IMG/VR virus record: IMGVR_UViG_3300021356_003687
Location: 1 to 24,709 of that record
Length of the DNA: 24,709 nucleotides
Reading direction: 5' to 3' (one strand)
DNA from: a virus
Shown here: in pieces, positions 1 through 6,671 of the stretch
Layout: the number at the start of each line of letters is the position of its first letter
Numbering within the stretch: position 1 is the stretch's first letter
Position numbers and translations under genes: made by a program
The notes under the pieces: generated by a model
What the model was told of the DNA's origin: nothing
What the model saw: the letters and a program-made list of their open reading frames with translations, nothing else
The model's database searches: none

Positions 1-552
1 CTGTACGTTACCTTCGTCGGTAGCGACATGCATTAATAGCAAAGCCGAGTCTGTGTACCTATTCCACATACTGAGCATTACATTTCTAGGAGTACCAATG
101 AAATAAACTGTTTGTTCCCTAGAAGAGTTACCCTCACCACTTTTTATGTATATGTTCTGCTTATAGTCATTGTTGAACCCAGATATACTACCAAGGCTCG
201 CGATATACTCTGACAATGTCGTAATGCCATTAAGACTTTGTTGCCTATACCTTTTTACCAAGTCTCTGATATTATCTCCAAGTGCAGCTACGTACCTGCT
301 AACATCTTTGGAGTAGGCCTGCGTAACAACACCATATTTACTTAGGAGTAATTCCAATACTTCGTCATTAGGAGCATCACATACAACAACGGCCGTGTCC
401 GCTGAAGATTCTGTAAAAGTGTTAACTTGCCAGGTGTTCTTAGGGAACTCAGGATCAAAAGCTATTGGAATACCATGTTCCCACCGAGCGCCTCGAGCTG
501 TTAAGCCAACAGTTACGTCACGGGTTACTGTTACTACTGGTTTCTGTGTCAT
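1..552 (-). CDS. Hypothetical protein, C-terminus beyond the window
   Basis: An open frame of 184 codons runs from an ATG at 552 to the window edge without a stop. It begins MTQKPVVTVTRDVTV and ends, as far as visible, in ATDEGNVQ. The start lies 35 bases inside the end of the reverse transcriptase gene, behind a purine-rich stretch (AGAAAGAAAGT), so translation is probably coupled to it. No signal peptide, membrane segment or nucleotide-binding motif is visible; the visible part looks like a soluble mixed alpha/beta protein. I recognise no family. Its interest lies in being the last visible member of the overlapping chain VWA protein, Cys-motif protein, reverse transcriptase, this gene. Confidence 0.75.
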   Translation of the reverse strand, partial: MTQKPVVTVTRDVTVGLTARGARWEHGIPIAFDPEFPKNTWQVNTFTESSADTAVVVCDAPNDEVLELLLSKYGVVTQAYSKDVSRYVAALGDNIRDLVKRYRQQSLNGITTLSEYIASLGSISGFNNDYKQNIYIKSGEGNSSREQTVYFIGTPRNVMLSMWNRYTDSALLLMHVATDEGNVQ

Positions 553-1501
553 ACTTTCTTTCTGCTAAGTCAAGTAGGTTAGTTAGCTTAGAGTGCTTTG
601 CCGGTGTCAAAAACTGTTTCCAGTATACCAGCTTACACCGTAATCGCATTAGTAGCTCTGATACCGTCACCTCTGAAAAACCATAGGTTTCTTGGGCGCG
701 GGTTAGCTGTGATTCTTGGTCTTTAGTAGCCAAGTTGTGCAGCAGCGCTTTCATGCTTTGATACTTCTCCCGTGGCATGTTGGGCTTTTCATTTAGCACC
801 AAACCTAAACCACGCTGCCTTCTATAGTAAGGCATTATCCTAGCTTTATGGCATCTCCAGCCGGTACTTAGTCTTACCACTTCCCGCAATTTACTAAGGG
901 TATCTCTACCGCTTATTTCGTTGGAGTCGTAGGCTAGATACAGGTTATCGCTGTACCTAGTTATAGTAGCATTAGGGAATGCCTGACTAAGTACAGGATC
1001 TAGTAGATGCTCACATACCTTGTTGCTAAGGGTGGGACTAACCACGCTACCCTGGGGAAGAAAACTTTTAGTACCTTCGGTAATACAGCATAGACGGGCT
1101 ATAAGAAAAGCTACGTCTTCTTCAAAGCCCTTGTGTTCGAGCATTTTTGCTACTTGCCACATAGACACTGACCCAAAGTGATTCTTGAAGTCAATAGACA
1201 GTAGTAGCTTAGCTTTTTGCATACGTTCTACAGTGTCACTAATTTTACACCCGGACTCATAAGCATAGCTGGTACCTGTAGCAGGTATGCACGCTTCTAA
1301 GAGATCTTTTATTCTGCTATGCAAAAATCTAAGTCTACCGTCTACTTTATATACAGTACGAAACTTTCCTTTTCCCTTAGGTATTTTAACCTTAGTAAAG
1401 AACGTAGTACTATTCTCTTTTAGCTCGGTAGCTATCCAAGTTAGGTACTTTAGCCTTACGCCTAGCATATTTGCTAGTAACCGCTTACTTACTGGTAACA
1501 T
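518..1501 (-). CDS. Reverse transcriptase, retron/group II-like, with variant YSDN motif
   Basis: About 327 residues carrying the ordered blocks of bacterial reverse transcriptases: a fingers motif (IPKGKGKFRTVYKVDGRLR), the motif 2 region (TSYAYESGCKISDTVERM), motif A (LLLSIDFKNHFGSVS, with the metal-binding Asp), motif B (LPQGSVVSPTLSNKV), motif C (TRYSDNLYLAY) and a motif D/E-like block (RGLGLVLNEKPNMPREKY). The size and LPQG..SP.LSN block fit retron, Abi or unknown-group RTs without a fused nuclease. Motif C reads Y-S-D-N instead of Y-x-D-D: the first, metal-binding Asp is kept and the second is Asn. I chose ATG 1501 because AGGG lies seven bases upstream; a TTG at 1507 is possible. It overlaps both neighbours (17 and 35 bases). 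No msr/msd-like RNA or template/variable repeat pair is seen beside it. Family is confident, function unknown. Confidence 0.9.
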   Translation of the reverse strand: MLPVSKRLLANMLGVRLKYLTWIATELKENSTTFFTKVKIPKGKGKFRTVYKVDGRLRFLHSRIKDLLEACIPATGTSYAYESGCKISDTVERMQKAKLLLSIDFKNHFGSVSMWQVAKMLEHKGFEEDVAFLIARLCCITEGTKSFLPQGSVVSPTLSNKVCEHLLDPVLSQAFPNATITRYSDNLYLAYDSNEISGRDTLSKLREVVRLSTGWRCHKARIMPYYRRQRGLGLVLNEKPNMPREKYQSMKALLHNLATKDQESQLTRAQETYGFSEVTVSELLMRLRCKLVYWKQFLTPAKHSKLTNLLDLAERKYDTETSSNSNP

Positions 1502-2051
1502 TTCCAAGCCCTATACTGCAGTACGAACAGCCTAGCTTGCACTTACCCATGAGGAAAGCTAAGCTGTTAGAACATGCTGTCAAAGTATTCTCAGCTACAT
1601 TGCTAAACTGATCTGCAATAATAGCTGTACCACAATTCATAAGAGGCTCTTTATTAGACTCAGGGTCTACCATAGGCATACAATACTCTTGTTTGTTTTT
1701 ACGCTCTAGAGGCACTGCTACCCATACATCCTCTCTTGTCCAGTCTTGCATCAGGATAGAAGAGTTTACTAGCTCTAGCAACCAAGCGTTAGCCTTAGTA
1801 TTTAGAATGTCAGCCAGCCATCTCGTGCCTAGTAGATGTAAGTTTTCACTTAGAGCCTCGTGATCTTTAAGCAGTACAAGTTCTACTTCAGCGTCAGCTG
1901 CTATGCCCGGTACTATAGTATCAACAAGAAAATGCTCAGGCACTTTAACGTGTACCGTTGAGTCATTTAGATAGGTTATAGCAACAGATTTATCCCACAC
2001 CGATACAAGATGTTTACTGGGAAATACTGTTGACCTTGATAAACCTTCCAT
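1485..2051 (-). CDS. Hypothetical protein ending in a radical-SAM-like CxxxCxxC motif
   Basis: About 188 residues, unknown family. ATG 2051 lies ten bases after AAAGGA; ATG 2060 is an alternative but sits almost on that site. The reading frame begins within the last codons of the VWA gene and ends within the first codons of the reverse transcriptase, so translational coupling is likely on both sides. The body shows no motif I can name. The last 25 residues contain CKLGCSYC (C-x3-C-x2-C), with further Cys residues earlier (EYCMPM, MNCGTA, TACSN). CxxxCxxC is the 4Fe-4S signature of radical SAM enzymes, but there it starts a roughly 200-residue barrel, whereas this protein stops eleven residues later. 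It may be a metal-binding tail or a remnant; enzyme activity should not be assumed. Confidence 0.7.
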   Translation of the reverse strand: MEGLSRSTVFPSKHLVSVWDKSVAITYLNDSTVHVKVPEHFLVDTIVPGIAADAEVELVLLKDHEALSENLHLLGTRWLADILNTKANAWLLELVNSSILMQDWTREDVWVAVPLERKNKQEYCMPMVDPESNKEPLMNCGTAIIADQFSNVAENTLTACSNSLAFLMGKCKLGCSYCSIGLGNVTSK

Positions 2052-3600
2052 AGTCACCATATCCTTTCACTTCATCAGTTCTCATACCCCACACATGCGA
2101 CTCGCTTGGTACTCTGCCCCTGCTGCTAATAAGCCACAGCATCTTGCTTTGGGGTATACGTATATCTGCGGGAGGCAGCGGACACTCACCGTCTGTAGCG
2201 TAGATAAGCAGATCAGGTTGCTTATCACATCGCTTTGTATCCCATGTTATATTACCCTTAATCCAGTCAAATACCGGGTTGAACGAAGTACCGCCTCGGC
2301 CGCTGACGTTTGTATCTACCTCTTTAACTGAGTCTAGTTCGTAGATACGTCCGATCCTAGTGTCGCACTCCACTACGGTCACTTCGGTACCCTCATTGCA
2401 ATTTAGTATGCCTCGGAGCTCTACGAAGATCTCCTGCAGCTCTGCGTTGCTAACACTACCTGAGGTGTCAATTGCAAACACAATTCGGTAACTGGGATTC
2501 TTCCGTTTACCGGGATGATCGGGTGTTACCGCGCCCTCAATGCTTACATGCTTACGTTTTGGCCTACTAAGAGTAGTCCTACTGCGAGAAGGCTTAGCTG
2601 ACTTACAATAGTTTCGTAGCTCCTGCCGCCAGTCTACCTGAGGCGGTCTAATAAGGTCTTCTATAAACTGCTGTATACTACCGGGAAGAGTACCTCGGCT
2701 CTTCACAGCCTCAGCGCTATCAGCCATCATCTTAGTGAACTCCCTGGTTAGTTGGTCAGCTAACTCGCTAGTGCTACCATCCTCCGAAGGGTTCATTAGA
2801 TTCTCTATATCTTTAGCAGGATCAATGCCTGCCGCCTCCATAAGCTCCTCTAGCTGCTCATCAGTAAGTTGGCCTGCAGCCTGACTCAGGTTACCGAGCA
2901 TTCCGCGTCCCTTACCAGTCTTATCGCCCTTACCCTTTGCGTTAGAATCCTTGTCAGAGTCTTCACCGTCGCCAGGTTTTACGATTAGACGTATATCCCA
3001 CGGCTCATCAATAATGCGCTTACTGAGCGCATCTACATACCACTCTAAAGACTTCCTAGGAGGCAAGCCAACATCGCTTGGATGAATGCCTGCGTAGGTA
3101 CTGAGAGGCTGACCGTCGTAAACTTCTCCGCTATTAGTTGGTTTACCTACTCTAGTCTTAAGGTCTTTTAGGGTAAAAATACTACAAGAGTCAATTAGCC
3201 ACGAGTTTAACGCATAGTCAGCGGCAATGTGTATAATACCTGCAGCAGCCATAAGCTTTTTAGTATCACTATCAAACATAGCATATAGCTTTATCATGCG
3301 AGGTACATGGAATAGGGCGGCATGACCCAGCTCATGTGCTATTACGATACCTGCACCAAACTCATCTAGCTCTTTTACCATATCAGGGCTATACTTCATT
3401 AGATAGTGACCCTGGTATACCTGCATACTAAATGTCTTTGTAGATGCGTCTTCTTGGGTTTGTAACCCAGATAGTATATCGGCAAAGAAGTTAAACCGAT
3501 TATAAGTTCCCTTGCTCATAAGTTTAGCAAGGTAAGTGCGATAAGAATTTGCTATATTTACTTTAACCCCAGCTTTGGGGATTACGAACTTTTTACGCAT
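2014..3600 (-). CDS. VWA-domain protein with HExxH metallopeptidase-like N-terminus
   Basis: 528 residues in two parts joined by an acidic, Lys/Gly-rich linker (about 210-232). The N-terminal part holds HELGH (residues 89-93) in GAGIVIAHELGHAALFH, the zinc signature of HExxH metallopeptidases. The C-terminal part is a von Willebrand A-type domain with a complete MIDAS start, DTSGS (378-382), in YRIVFAIDTSGSVSNAEL. This two-part layout matches the putative metallopeptidase plus VWA-like family (DUF2201 type), whose members usually work with a MoxR-type AAA+ ATPase; such an ATPase is at 5509-6657. The start ATG at 3600 has GGAG eight bases upstream. It heads the four-gene overlapping chain including the reverse transcriptase. 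Domain calls are strong; the substrate is unknown. Confidence 0.88.
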   Translation of the reverse strand: MRKKFVIPKAGVKVNIANSYRTYLAKLMSKGTYNRFNFFADILSGLQTQEDASTKTFSMQVYQGHYLMKYSPDMVKELDEFGAGIVIAHELGHAALFHVPRMIKLYAMFDSDTKKLMAAAGIIHIAADYALNSWLIDSCSIFTLKDLKTRVGKPTNSGEVYDGQPLSTYAGIHPSDVGLPPRKSLEWYVDALSKRIIDEPWDIRLIVKPGDGEDSDKDSNAKGKGDKTGKGRGMLGNLSQAAGQLTDEQLEELMEAAGIDPAKDIENLMNPSEDGSTSELADQLTREFTKMMADSAEAVKSRGTLPGSIQQFIEDLIRPPQVDWRQELRNYCKSAKPSRSRTTLSRPKRKHVSIEGAVTPDHPGKRKNPSYRIVFAIDTSGSVSNAELQEIFVELRGILNCNEGTEVTVVECDTRIGRIYELDSVKEVDTNVSGRGGTSFNPVFDWIKGNITWDTKRCDKQPDLLIYATDGECPLPPADIRIPQSKMLWLISSRGRVPSESHVWGMRTDEVKGYGDYGRFIKVNSISQ

Positions 3601-3611
3601 AGGATTTCTCC
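3601..3611. promoter_or_regulatory. Shared bidirectional ribosome-binding region
   Basis: Only 11 bases (AGGATTTCTCC) separate the divergent start codons of the genes starting at 3600 (minus) and 3612 (plus). Read forward they give AGGA seven bases before ATG 3612; read backward they give GGAG seven bases before ATG 3600. There is no room for a promoter, so the two transcripts must overlap at their 5' ends. Confidence 0.7.
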
Positions 3612-4595
3612 ATGATTGATCAAAATACTGATACCACGTTCGCTACATTACGTAGCTTAGTTAACACTTATCCTGACTTAGCTGAGCATGTAAAAACTGC
3701 TCAAGTAGGTGAGCATGTGAGAGATTCTCTGCCCCTCTCAGCTTTTGCTGATCAGTCTAATAGGATGTTCCCAGTACATACGCCAGCAGACGCAATACTG
3801 TCTAAAGCTTATGCCACAAAAGTGGCAAATCTTGCGGAGTCTGTTACCGCTCAGATTGATACAGCTTTGAGTATGTACGGAGTATCTGACGATATTTTTG
3901 CTAGACCAAAAGTTGCCGCTATTGAAGAAGAAAAGCCTCAGTACTTGGTAGAGTCTCAGCAGAAGCTTGCCTTTTACTCTAACACTCCAATACAAAAAGC
4001 GGAAGAGGCCCTAATAAGGAACCAATCAAAGCTAAGTAGCAAGTCACTTACAGGTGGCGCCCTAAAGCTAGTTAAAGAAGCTCATGCACGAGGCGAGAAC
4101 GTAAGCGAGTGGACATTGAAGTATGCAGGCTTAGTTCAGTGTAACACTCAATATGCCCGTGATTGGTTAGAAGCTAGAGCTGCAAAGTCTCCTACAGAGG
4201 CTCTAACGAACGCCTACACTAAGCTGGCTAGTGTAGCCAGCAGTATGGACTCTAGCTTATCTAGAGACGATTTGATTAAGCTATCTAATGCTGTTAGCGA
4301 CCTAGATAAGCAGGCAGGATTTAATAAGTACTATGGCAAGCAAATGCCCGATCCTGTAGCTACTGTATTTAACACTAAGATAGCTATGCAGCCAATGGTA
4401 GACCTAGCAGGCACGGCTGTTCCTCTAGAAAAGCTACTTAGCGTTGCGCCTGAAACCTACGGCGACATTTTAGGCTCAGATATAGTAGAAGAGATTTCTA
4501 AAGACGGGGAGTTACTTCCAGATGCGCTAACAGAAATTCTAGATACTCTTCCCGTAGATATGAAAAAAGCCTTGGTCCAGGAGCTAGGACTTTAG
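3612..4595 (+). CDS. Hypothetical phage protein, possibly virion-associated
   Basis: 327 residues, mostly helical and rich in Ala, Leu and Lys, without membrane segments or enzymatic motifs. Near the N-terminus, LPLSAFADQSNRMFPVHTP resembles the short 'FA.P..R.YPI.' segment I know from small phage DUF6582-type proteins, but the similarity is brief and by eye. The acidic C-terminus (DGELLPDALTEILDTLPVD) could be a protein-protein interface. ATG 3612 has AGGA at good spacing. The next gene begins one base after its stop, so the two form an operon. They are the only plus-strand genes inside a minus-strand cluster and separate the MoxR ATPase from its probable VWA partner. A structural role is plausible because the strand matches terminase and portal, but this is inference. 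Confidence 0.8.
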   Translation: MIDQNTDTTFATLRSLVNTYPDLAEHVKTAQVGEHVRDSLPLSAFADQSNRMFPVHTPADAILSKAYATKVANLAESVTAQIDTALSMYGVSDDIFARPKVAAIEEEKPQYLVESQQKLAFYSNTPIQKAEEALIRNQSKLSSKSLTGGALKLVKEAHARGENVSEWTLKYAGLVQCNTQYARDWLEARAAKSPTEALTNAYTKLASVASSMDSSLSRDDLIKLSNAVSDLDKQAGFNKYYGKQMPDPVATVFNTKIAMQPMVDLAGTAVPLEKLLSVAPETYGDILGSDIVEEISKDGELLPDALTEILDTLPVDMKKALVQELGL

Positions 4596-4596
4596 A

Positions 4597-5238
4597 ATGC
4601 AGAGTGTAAGCAGTAAATATAGTAATGTGAATAAAGCCAAGGAGCTCCTTAAATCTTCGGCTTTAATTCCCCTAACACCTCTAGTGGTTTGCTGCGACGC
4701 TCTTACTAAGGGCGCTTGTTTTACTTGGGAGATTGATACTATCCTGGATGAGCTAAAAGATGAAGATTGTTTACCTGATGCTAAGTCTAGGGACAGGTTA
4801 CTTGGAGGTATAGCTGCACTAGCTAACCCTGCTTACCTGTGGGACTCTTCTGCGTTTATGACCTTAGCTCAAACTATTAACGGTAGTATCGCTATACCTC
4901 ATATCTGGGAGCCGCTTAGCCCTGCTCAGATAGCCTATGCTGTTCACGAGCTAGATTTCTTAAATCAAGTATATAATAATGCCACGGGTATTGAGCCCCT
5001 GTTTGGAGAAGAGCCTCGTATATACATGGCGGGATGTCTGAGGGATTCCGGTATTCCGAGGTGTCCTCCAGAGCTAACTCTGTGCGCAGAACAACTAGAG
5101 CGCTTTTACGAGTTACCAATGCAGTTACAAGACAGTGTCAGTAATCCAGTACTTAAAAGAAAGTTAGATGAGATAGCTACCTATGTAACCACTATGGGGA
5201 AGTTGGGAGCTAAAAAGATGGCCGAGCTACAGGAGTAG
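4597..5238 (+). CDS. Hypothetical protein, operon partner of the gene at 3612
   Basis: 213 residues, unknown family. The ATG lies one base after the upstream stop, with AGGA overlapping the end of that gene, so translation is probably coupled. The protein is soluble and largely helical, with Leu-rich segments (ITHELD-like stretches such as YAVHELDFLNQVYNNA) and several Cys residues that do not form a clear metal site. The end (ATYVTTMGKLGAKKMAELQE) looks like a helix rich in Lys and Ala. It converges on the winged-helix gene with only ten bases between stops. No function can be assigned from sequence alone. Confidence 0.78.
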   Translation: MQSVSSKYSNVNKAKELLKSSALIPLTPLVVCCDALTKGACFTWEIDTILDELKDEDCLPDAKSRDRLLGGIAALANPAYLWDSSAFMTLAQTINGSIAIPHIWEPLSPAQIAYAVHELDFLNQVYNNATGIEPLFGEEPRIYMAGCLRDSGIPRCPPELTLCAEQLERFYELPMQLQDSVSNPVLKRKLDEIATYVTTMGKLGAKKMAELQE

Positions 5239-5248
5239 CACGACCTAC

Positions 5249-5512
5249 CTAGAGGTCCCGATCTACTACTTTCTTACCCAGGTCTGTTAACACTGGATAG
5301 AAATCGCTATCTAGGTTAGCATGTAGTTGAGGATATAGACGCTTAACTAGGCCCTTACGCACCAGAGGTCTGACCACTCTCATGTCTAATATTTTTACCC
5401 GGGTACCTTTAGTGCCATAGGTATACTGGCATTGGCTATCAACACCATATTTATTCAGTACCTCTATATATTCTAGACAGTCTCTCTGCCTTTTAGTCAC
5501 AAATACTTTCAC
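5249..5512 (-). CDS. Small winged-helix-like protein
   Basis: 87 residues starting at a GTG (5512) whose GTGA overlaps the TGA stop of the AAA+ ATPase gene, which implies translational coupling. The N-terminus FVTKRQRDCLEYIEVL resembles the first helix of LexA/MarR-type winged helices (T.RQR..L.YI). The end, YPVLTDLGKKVVDRDL, resembles the wing and last helix (Y.LT..G...), and the middle (VRPLVRKGLVKRLYPQ) fits the 'L...GLV.R' pattern. A DNA-binding or protein-interaction domain is therefore plausible. No effector domain is present. It may regulate, or be an adaptor for, the MoxR-type ATPase with which it is co-translated. Confidence 0.65.
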   Translation of the reverse strand: MKVFVTKRQRDCLEYIEVLNKYGVDSQCQYTYGTKGTRVKILDMRVVRPLVRKGLVKRLYPQLHANLDSDFYPVLTDLGKKVVDRDL

Positions 5513-6657
5513 GACATGCAGTGCTTAACCTCAGGCAAGATCTTAGTCTTCCACAGGTGGTTACCACTGATCTCACTCATCAAGAGTGGGAAGTAAGAGT
5601 CACCCTCTTCCTTACGGTCGAATAGCTCAGTAGCCAGCTTTACCTTACACTCCGCGCTGATGTGTGCCCAGAACTTGCACAGATTCTTCGCTGTGCTTAC
5701 GGTATCTGGCTTATTACTATAGGTGTACAGAACCACTGATGTTACCAATCTAGCTACTAGATCCCCACGGCTGGCTTTATCTATACGGGTAAGAACCTCA
5801 AGGGTTTCAGGCCAGTCGGTAAGTACCGTGATAGGGCTGAGTTTGAACTCAGAATCTTCTGTATACGATACGAAGTCAGCAGCTACGTCGTAGCCAATAT
5901 AAGTACTAATCGCTGCTACATTTAGGAGCTCATCGCTCTCTTTCAAGAACTTACTTACTTTAGCCCATGAAGCTGGAGTCGCATAGATTTTTCCTGCAGC
6001 TCTAGCCTTTTCGTCAAGCAGCATCTCGATATTGCTAGAGACATAGTCAATTACCCACTCGTGGACCTCAGAGTCTTTGGCCCACCGCAGCCACCCGCTA
6101 ACATCGTGGTGCACCTCAATATGACCCAGGCGGCGGCGCCACGCTGGGTCGTTAAGAATATCGTTTACCTGATATGATCCATTGTCTGGATTGCAGGCTG
6201 CCATGATATAACAGTTTTCTGGTAACTTATGATCACCGATGCTTCGATCTGATATAATACTAAAGATAAAGGACGCCGTCTCGGCGTCCTGGTATCGAGT
6301 AATCTCGTCGAAAAACAGGAAGCTCGGTTTGCCCTGCTCTTTAGCCTCGAAGATAGGCTTGAAACACTTGCTGAGCATGAGCTCAAAATAGTCAGTGTTC
6401 TGCCCTCTAAACGGGATACAGATGTCCGAAGACACGCGTTGGCTTACTACAAAAGGAACAAAGTGCTCTTCTTGAACACCCATAGCCTGGGCCACTTGTA
6501 GAGCCACCTCGGTCTTGCCAATACCCGCCTCTCCGTGTAAGCATGGGGTATGACCCGCACTAAGGATCGGGATGATTGTCTTGTGACAATCACTAATACT
6601 AATACGGCTGGCGCCGATAGTGTCGGCGTAGTGTTTTGTTGTTGTTGTTTCACTCAT
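5509..6657 (-). CDS. MoxR-type AAA+ ATPase
   Basis: 382 residues. Walker A is GEAGIGKT (42-49), Walker B is FLFFDEIT (about 113-120), sensor 1 lies in YIMAACNPDN (about 148-157), and arginine-finger candidates are in DPAWRRRLGH. This matches the MoxR branch of AAA+ ATPases, which partner VWA proteins in metal insertion, complex remodelling or chaperone work. The likely partner is the VWA/HExxH protein at 2014-3600, separated here by two plus-strand genes. The N-terminal Thr run is an oddity (SETTTTKH). GGAG lies ten bases before ATG 6657. Base use is more GC-rich and C-ending than in most neighbours, a trait shared with the SSB and ParB-like genes, perhaps meaning high expression. Confidence 0.9.
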   Translation of the reverse strand: MSETTTTKHYADTIGASRISISDCHKTIIPILSAGHTPCLHGEAGIGKTEVALQVAQAMGVQEEHFVPFVVSQRVSSDICIPFRGQNTDYFELMLSKCFKPIFEAKEQGKPSFLFFDEITRYQDAETASFIFSIISDRSIGDHKLPENCYIMAACNPDNGSYQVNDILNDPAWRRRLGHIEVHHDVSGWLRWAKDSEVHEWVIDYVSSNIEMLLDEKARAAGKIYATPASWAKVSKFLKESDELLNVAAISTYIGYDVAADFVSYTEDSEFKLSPITVLTDWPETLEVLTRIDKASRGDLVARLVTSVVLYTYSNKPDTVSTAKNLCKFWAHISAECKVKLATELFDRKEEGDSYFPLLMSEISGNHLWKTKILPEVKHCMS

Positions 6658-6671
6658 AAGGTTTGTTCTCC
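6658..6671. promoter_or_regulatory. Second shared bidirectional ribosome-binding region
   Basis: The 14 bases AAGGTTTGTTCTCC lie between the ATPase start (ATG 6657, minus) and the preferred terminase start (ATG 6672, plus). Forward they supply AAGG ahead of ATG 6672; backward they supply GGAG ahead of ATG 6657. The arrangement repeats the one at 3601-3611 and leaves no space for promoters. Confidence 0.65.

Noticed and set aside
518-2051. Retron or diversity-generating retroelement
   Set aside because: The region upstream of the RT is coding, with no msr/msd-like inverted repeats, and no template/variable repeat pair with A-specific differences was seen. A link between the RT and the distant structured array remains only a speculation.
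5242-5257. Hairpin GACCT/AGGTC between convergent stops as a terminator
   Set aside because: The stem is only five pairs and no T-tract follows on either strand.
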